A stretch of 64,000 bases of DNA from the NCBI GenBank assembly GCA_027493405.1, contig JAOSKV010000007.1, positions 72,837 to 136,836 on the forward strand, given 5' to 3'. Below, one piece after another: positions 61,384 to 64,000 of the stretch. The notes beneath the pieces are model-generated. The model had not been told where the DNA came from. It saw only the letters and a program-made list of their open reading frames with translations, and did not search any database. The first letter of the stretch is position 1. Each line of letters opens with the position of its first letter. Position numbers and translations under genes: made by a program. Source of the DNA: FEB-22 sp003105195 (GTDB taxonomy: Bacteria > Pseudomonadota > Alphaproteobacteria > Rhizobiales > Xanthobacteraceae).

Positions 61384-62385
61384 TCACTTCACGGCGGCGA
61401 GGGCTTCCTGCATCAGCTCGGGCCCGATCGAGCTCTTGAACTGCTCGTAGACGCTCTGCACCGACGTGCGGAAGGGCTGGAAATCCTGGACGCGGTTGAT
61501 CTTCATGCCGGCTTTCTCGAGCCTCGCGACCACCTCCGTGGCCGCCTTGGTCATGGCCTCGCGTTGCGCCCGCGTGGCCGCCGCGCCGGCCTCGATCACG
61601 ACCTTCTTCAGGTCGTCCGGCAGCCGGTCGAAAGCGCGCTTCGCCATCAGCAGCGGAATCGCCGAGTAGGTGTGGTTGGTGATCGAAAGGAATTTCGTCA
61701 CCTCGAAGTACTTGTTCTGGTCGATGACCGCGAGCGGAATCTCCAGTCCGTCGATCGCACCCTGCTGCACGGCCGTGAAGGTTTCGCCCCACGCCATCGG
61801 CACGGCGTTGCCGCCGAGCGAGGAGAACATGCCGATGAACACCGGGTTCTGCATCACGCGGTACTTCACGCCCTTCACGTCCTCGGGCTTCTCCACCGGG
61901 CGCACATTGTTGATCATGTTGCGGAAGCCGCCTTCCATCCAGCCGAGCAGCTTGATGCCCTTGCTCTCGAGCCTGGCGGCGAGCTTCTGGCCGAGCGGGC
62001 CGTCGAGCACGCCGCGCGCCTGCGCCTCGCTCGCGTACAGGAAGGGCAGGTCGTTGAGCTGGAAGGCAGGCTCGATCTGGGCGATGACCGCGTTGGTGAT
62101 GACACCGGCATCCACCGTGCCGAGCCGCATGCCCTCGAGCATCGGCTTCTCGTCGCCGAGCTGGCGGTTGGGAAAGAGCTGGACCTCGATGCGGCCATTC
62201 GACCCCGCCTCGACGCGCTCCTTGAAGGCTCGCGCGCCCACCGCGTAGGGGTCCTGCGCACCCTCGGAGGTGGTCCAGCCGAGCTTGACGATCGTCTTCT
62301 GTTGGGCGAGGGCCGGCGCCGCCGCGAGCGCGAGGCCCGCGATCACGGCGAGAACGAGCGCGCGGCGTGAGATCGGGCAGTGCAT
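61384..62385 (-). CDS. dctP: TRAP transporter substrate-binding protein (DctP family), second system
   Basis: This 333-residue periplasmic receptor has a signal peptide (MHCPISRRALVLAVIAGLAL). The DctP fold shows KERVEAGSNGRIEVQLFPNR with the conserved QLGDEKPMLEGMRLGTVDAG, KPEDVKGVKYRVMQNPVFIG bearing the substrate Arg, and AVQQGAIDGLEIPLAVIDQN. Its relation to sialic-acid or dicarboxylate-type DctP proteins is closer than that of the 369-residue receptor at 24 kb. It is first of the three TRAP genes and about 40 bases after the amidohydrolase stop, so the four genes probably form one leftward operon. Confidence 0.9.
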   Translation of the reverse strand: MHCPISRRALVLAVIAGLALAAAPALAQQKTIVKLGWTTSEGAQDPYAVGARAFKERVEAGSNGRIEVQLFPNRQLGDEKPMLEGMRLGTVDAGVITNAVIAQIEPAFQLNDLPFLYASEAQARGVLDGPLGQKLAARLESKGIKLLGWMEGGFRNMINNVRPVEKPEDVKGVKYRVMQNPVFIGMFSSLGGNAVPMAWGETFTAVQQGAIDGLEIPLAVIDQNKYFEVTKFLSITNHTYSAIPLLMAKRAFDRLPDDLKKVVIEAGAAATRAQREAMTKAATEVVARLEKAGMKINRVQDFQPFRTSVQSVYEQFKSSIGPELMQEALAAVK

Positions 62386-62424
62386 GGTCCTGACTCCTCC
62401 GTTGGGTCTAATGGCGCCGACGGT

Positions 62425-63312
62425 TCAGCCGGCGTCGGCGGTGGCAAATCCGTAGAGGCGGGCTGGGTTGTCGACGAGGACGCGCGCGCGCAGCGCCGGG
62501 TCCGGAACCCAAAGCGGCAGAAGCTCGAGCAGCGCGCCGGTATCGAACATGGGCCTTTCGACCGCGACATGCGGCCAGTCCGAGCCCCAGACGCAACGCT
62601 CGGGCGCGGCCGCGACCAGTGCCTGGGCGAACGGCAGCGTGTCATCGAACGGCGCACCCGTCTGCGAGACGCGGTAGGCGCCCGAGAGCTTGGTCCAGGC
62701 TCGGCCGTCGCGCATCAGCCGAAGCAGCCACTGGAAGCCCGGATGCGCGACGCCGGCGGACACCGGAACGTGGCCCATGTGGTCGACCACCACCTCGGCC
62801 GGCAGCCTGGCGATGCGGGGGCCGAGCTCGGGCAGGTTGCGAGCGTCGATCAGGAGCTGGATGTGCCAGCCGAGTGGCGCGACCCGGGCGGCGAGCCGCT
62901 CCATCGCGTCGAGCGCGACACCGCCGCCGAACAGGACGTTGATGCGGATGCCGCGCACCTGGGCAGCGTGCAGCGCCTCCAGCTCCGCGTCAGCCACCTC
63001 GGGCGCGACCACGGCGACGCCGCGCAGGCGGTCGGGATGCGCCCGCAGGGTCTCGACCATGCAGCGGTTGTCGGTGCCGTAGACGCTGATCTGGACCAGC
63101 ACCCCGCGCGCCATGCGCAGGCTGTCGAGCATGCCGAGATAGGCGGTCTCGGGCGCCGGCGGCGGCGTGTAGCTGCGGTTGGCGACCAGGGCGAAGCGGT
63201 CCGTCGCGCCGATGACATGAGCGTGCGTGTCGCAGGCATTCGCCGGAATCGCGAACCGGGGCGGGCTGACGACCGGGTTCGGTCGCTGGCAGGCCGGCGC
63301 CTCCTGCGGCAT
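62425..63312 (-). CDS. Amidohydrolase family protein (2-pyrone-4,6-dicarboxylate lactonase-like)
   Basis: This TIM-barrel hydrolase of about 295 residues shows ANACDTHAHVIGATDRFALV with the THAH metal-site motif, YLGMLDSLRMARGVLVQISV, GWHIQLLIDARNLPELGPRI, VVVDHMGHVPVSAGVAHPGF and, near the end, CVWGSDWPHVAVERPMFDTG with the catalytic Asp. The pattern is that of LigI-like lactonases and related decarboxylases in aromatic acid degradation. I chose the ATG at 63312; an ATG at 63393 would add 27 residues of low similarity. It lies just before the TRAP operon, so it may process a dicarboxylic or lactone substrate after uptake. The exact reaction is not shown. Confidence 0.83.
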   Translation of the reverse strand: MPQEAPACQRPNPVVSPPRFAIPANACDTHAHVIGATDRFALVANRSYTPPPAPETAYLGMLDSLRMARGVLVQISVYGTDNRCMVETLRAHPDRLRGVAVVAPEVADAELEALHAAQVRGIRINVLFGGGVALDAMERLAARVAPLGWHIQLLIDARNLPELGPRIARLPAEVVVDHMGHVPVSAGVAHPGFQWLLRLMRDGRAWTKLSGAYRVSQTGAPFDDTLPFAQALVAAAPERCVWGSDWPHVAVERPMFDTGALLELLPLWVPDPALRARVLVDNPARLYGFATADAG

Positions 63313-63598
63313 TGCCCTCACGCCCGTGCACTCCCCGCCGCAGCCCGAGGCCGGGCGCTTCATCACTGTCGCTTCGACGCTGCCGGCACGCAAAATGCCC
63401 GCCGCTGCTTCCGCCCGTCGCGCATCGCTCTGCTGGATGCCGTTTCTGATAACACACCGGGACGCGAGCCGGCAACGAGACCCTTGCGGGACTGCGGCGA
63501 GGCCATGTTGGGAGCATGCCCAAGCGGCGCAGCGCGATCAGCCGCTCGGTCGGCACCAGCACGAGGCAGCGCCGGTCCGCCGCGGGCGGCGCCACAGG

Positions 63599-63663
63599 CG
63601 GAACATCAACTCGGTCGCGAACTAAGGGGGGTGGGTAGTCGGAACATCAACTCGGTCGCGAAC
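63599..63663. repeat. 24-base direct repeat (possible assembly duplication)
   Basis: A 24-base sequence beginning CGGAACATCAACTCGG occurs at 63599-63622 and again at 63640-63663, separated by 17 bases that contain a G-rich run (GGGGGG). On the minus strand it reads FATELMFR in the frame of the methyltransferase gene. The duplication shifts or ends that gene. Confidence 0.75.
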
Positions 63664-64000
63664 GGCGCGTCTCGATCTCGAAGCGCTCGCGCGGGACGAT
63701 CTGGCGGAATCGCTCCTCGTAGAACTCCGCCATGCCGCGGCGCGCGCCGCCGAGGCTGGCGGTCGGATAGCTGACCACGATCAGCGGCGCGTCGATCGCC
63801 GCGAGCAGGCGCCGGCCCGCCGCGCGGTCGGCCTGCTCCAGGCAGGGCAGGCTCTTGAGGATCAGCACCACGTCGGCGTCGAGCCGCGGCACCCCGGCGA
63901 GCAGGTTGCACACCGCGGTCTCGATCGGGTGGCCGAGCCGGCCGAGCGCCGCGGCGACGAAATCGACCAGCGGCCGGTGCACGTCGCAGGCGAAATACGG
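63647..64000 (-). pseudogene. 16S rRNA (guanine-N7)-methyltransferase, FmrO/Rmt-type, 3' part (runs off window)
   Basis: This is the C-terminal part of an aminoglycoside-resistance-type 16S rRNA methyltransferase that modifies G1405. It shows FACDVHRPLVDFVAAALGRL, ADVVLILKSLPCLEQADRAA with the conserved LPCLE-Q motif, and APLIVVSYPTASLGGARRGM with the SxPTxSLGGR motif. The family start lies beyond the window. The true end (ETRRFATELMFRL) lies in another frame, reached through the direct repeat at 63640-63663, so the stop at 63647 probably results from an indel. I mark it as broken for that reason. The family is rare outside actinobacterial producers and acquired resistance plasmids. Confidence 0.75.

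Noticed and set aside
63599..63663. CRISPR-like direct repeats
   Set aside because: Only two copies of 24 bases with one 17-base spacer inside a gene end; this fits a local duplication or misassembly, and no cas genes are present.

Overview
The window looks like the chromosome of a high-GC alphaproteobacterium, most likely of the Hyphomicrobiales (Rhizobiales). The evidence is a PhyR-NepR-EcfG general stress module with its GGAAC-N16-CGTT promoters, a gcrA gene with clustered GANTC (CcrM) sites, a SAM-II riboswitch in front of metZ, a DUF3309/CsbD/DUF1328 stress set, and the argD-argF-hslO gene order. At least eleven genes carry single-base frameshifts, several clearly inside homopolymer runs, and there is a run of nonsense C/G homopolymers at about 17.95-18.05 kb. 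This suggests draft or metagenome-derived sequence with uncorrected indels, so most broken genes may be intact in the organism.

Layout. 0-2.3 kb: start of a TonB-dependent receptor, FNR/FixK-like boxes, a broken membrane protein gene and an insertion-sequence remnant. 2.3-15 kb: a catabolic island. On the minus strand, in transcription order, lie an SCP-X type thiolase, a TetR regulator, an acyl-CoA ligase, livG, a long-chain acyl-CoA ligase, livH, livM, livF and a periplasmic binding protein. A second thiolase and an HSD10-like dehydrogenase are divergent on the plus strand. Together they read as import, CoA activation, beta-oxidation and thiolysis of an unidentified organic acid. 15-21.7 kb: two poorly known genes, tRNA-Arg, a LysR/cupin pair, then folE and a pterin carbinolamine dehydratase. 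21.7-26.9 kb: a TRAP transporter and a fused MfnB (furan phosphate synthase)-FolB (dihydroneopterin aldolase) protein. 27-33 kb: an HWE histidine kinase and the general stress response island. Every transcription unit between 28.8 and 33.0 kb has its own EcfG-type promoter.

33-37 kb: FAD monooxygenase, xanthine/uracil permease and a flippase-like membrane protein. 37-45.2 kb: complete phosphate regulon phoR-pstSCAB-phoU-phoB with a Pho box, in which PstA has an unusual coiled-coil insert. 45.3-49.4 kb: gcrA, then argD-argF-hslO. 49.4-52.8 kb: tandem trkH potassium channel subunits and apaG. 52.9-55.7 kb: OpgC acyltransferase with two SGNH-hydrolase-like proteins. 55.7-59.3 kb: metZ under a SAM-II riboswitch, a double-domain dCTP deaminase, a MITE-like palindromic element and a voltage-gated ion channel. 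59.4-64 kb: tRNA-Gly, a second TRAP transporter with an amidohydrolase, and the 3' part of an FmrO/Rmt-type 16S rRNA methyltransferase running off the edge.
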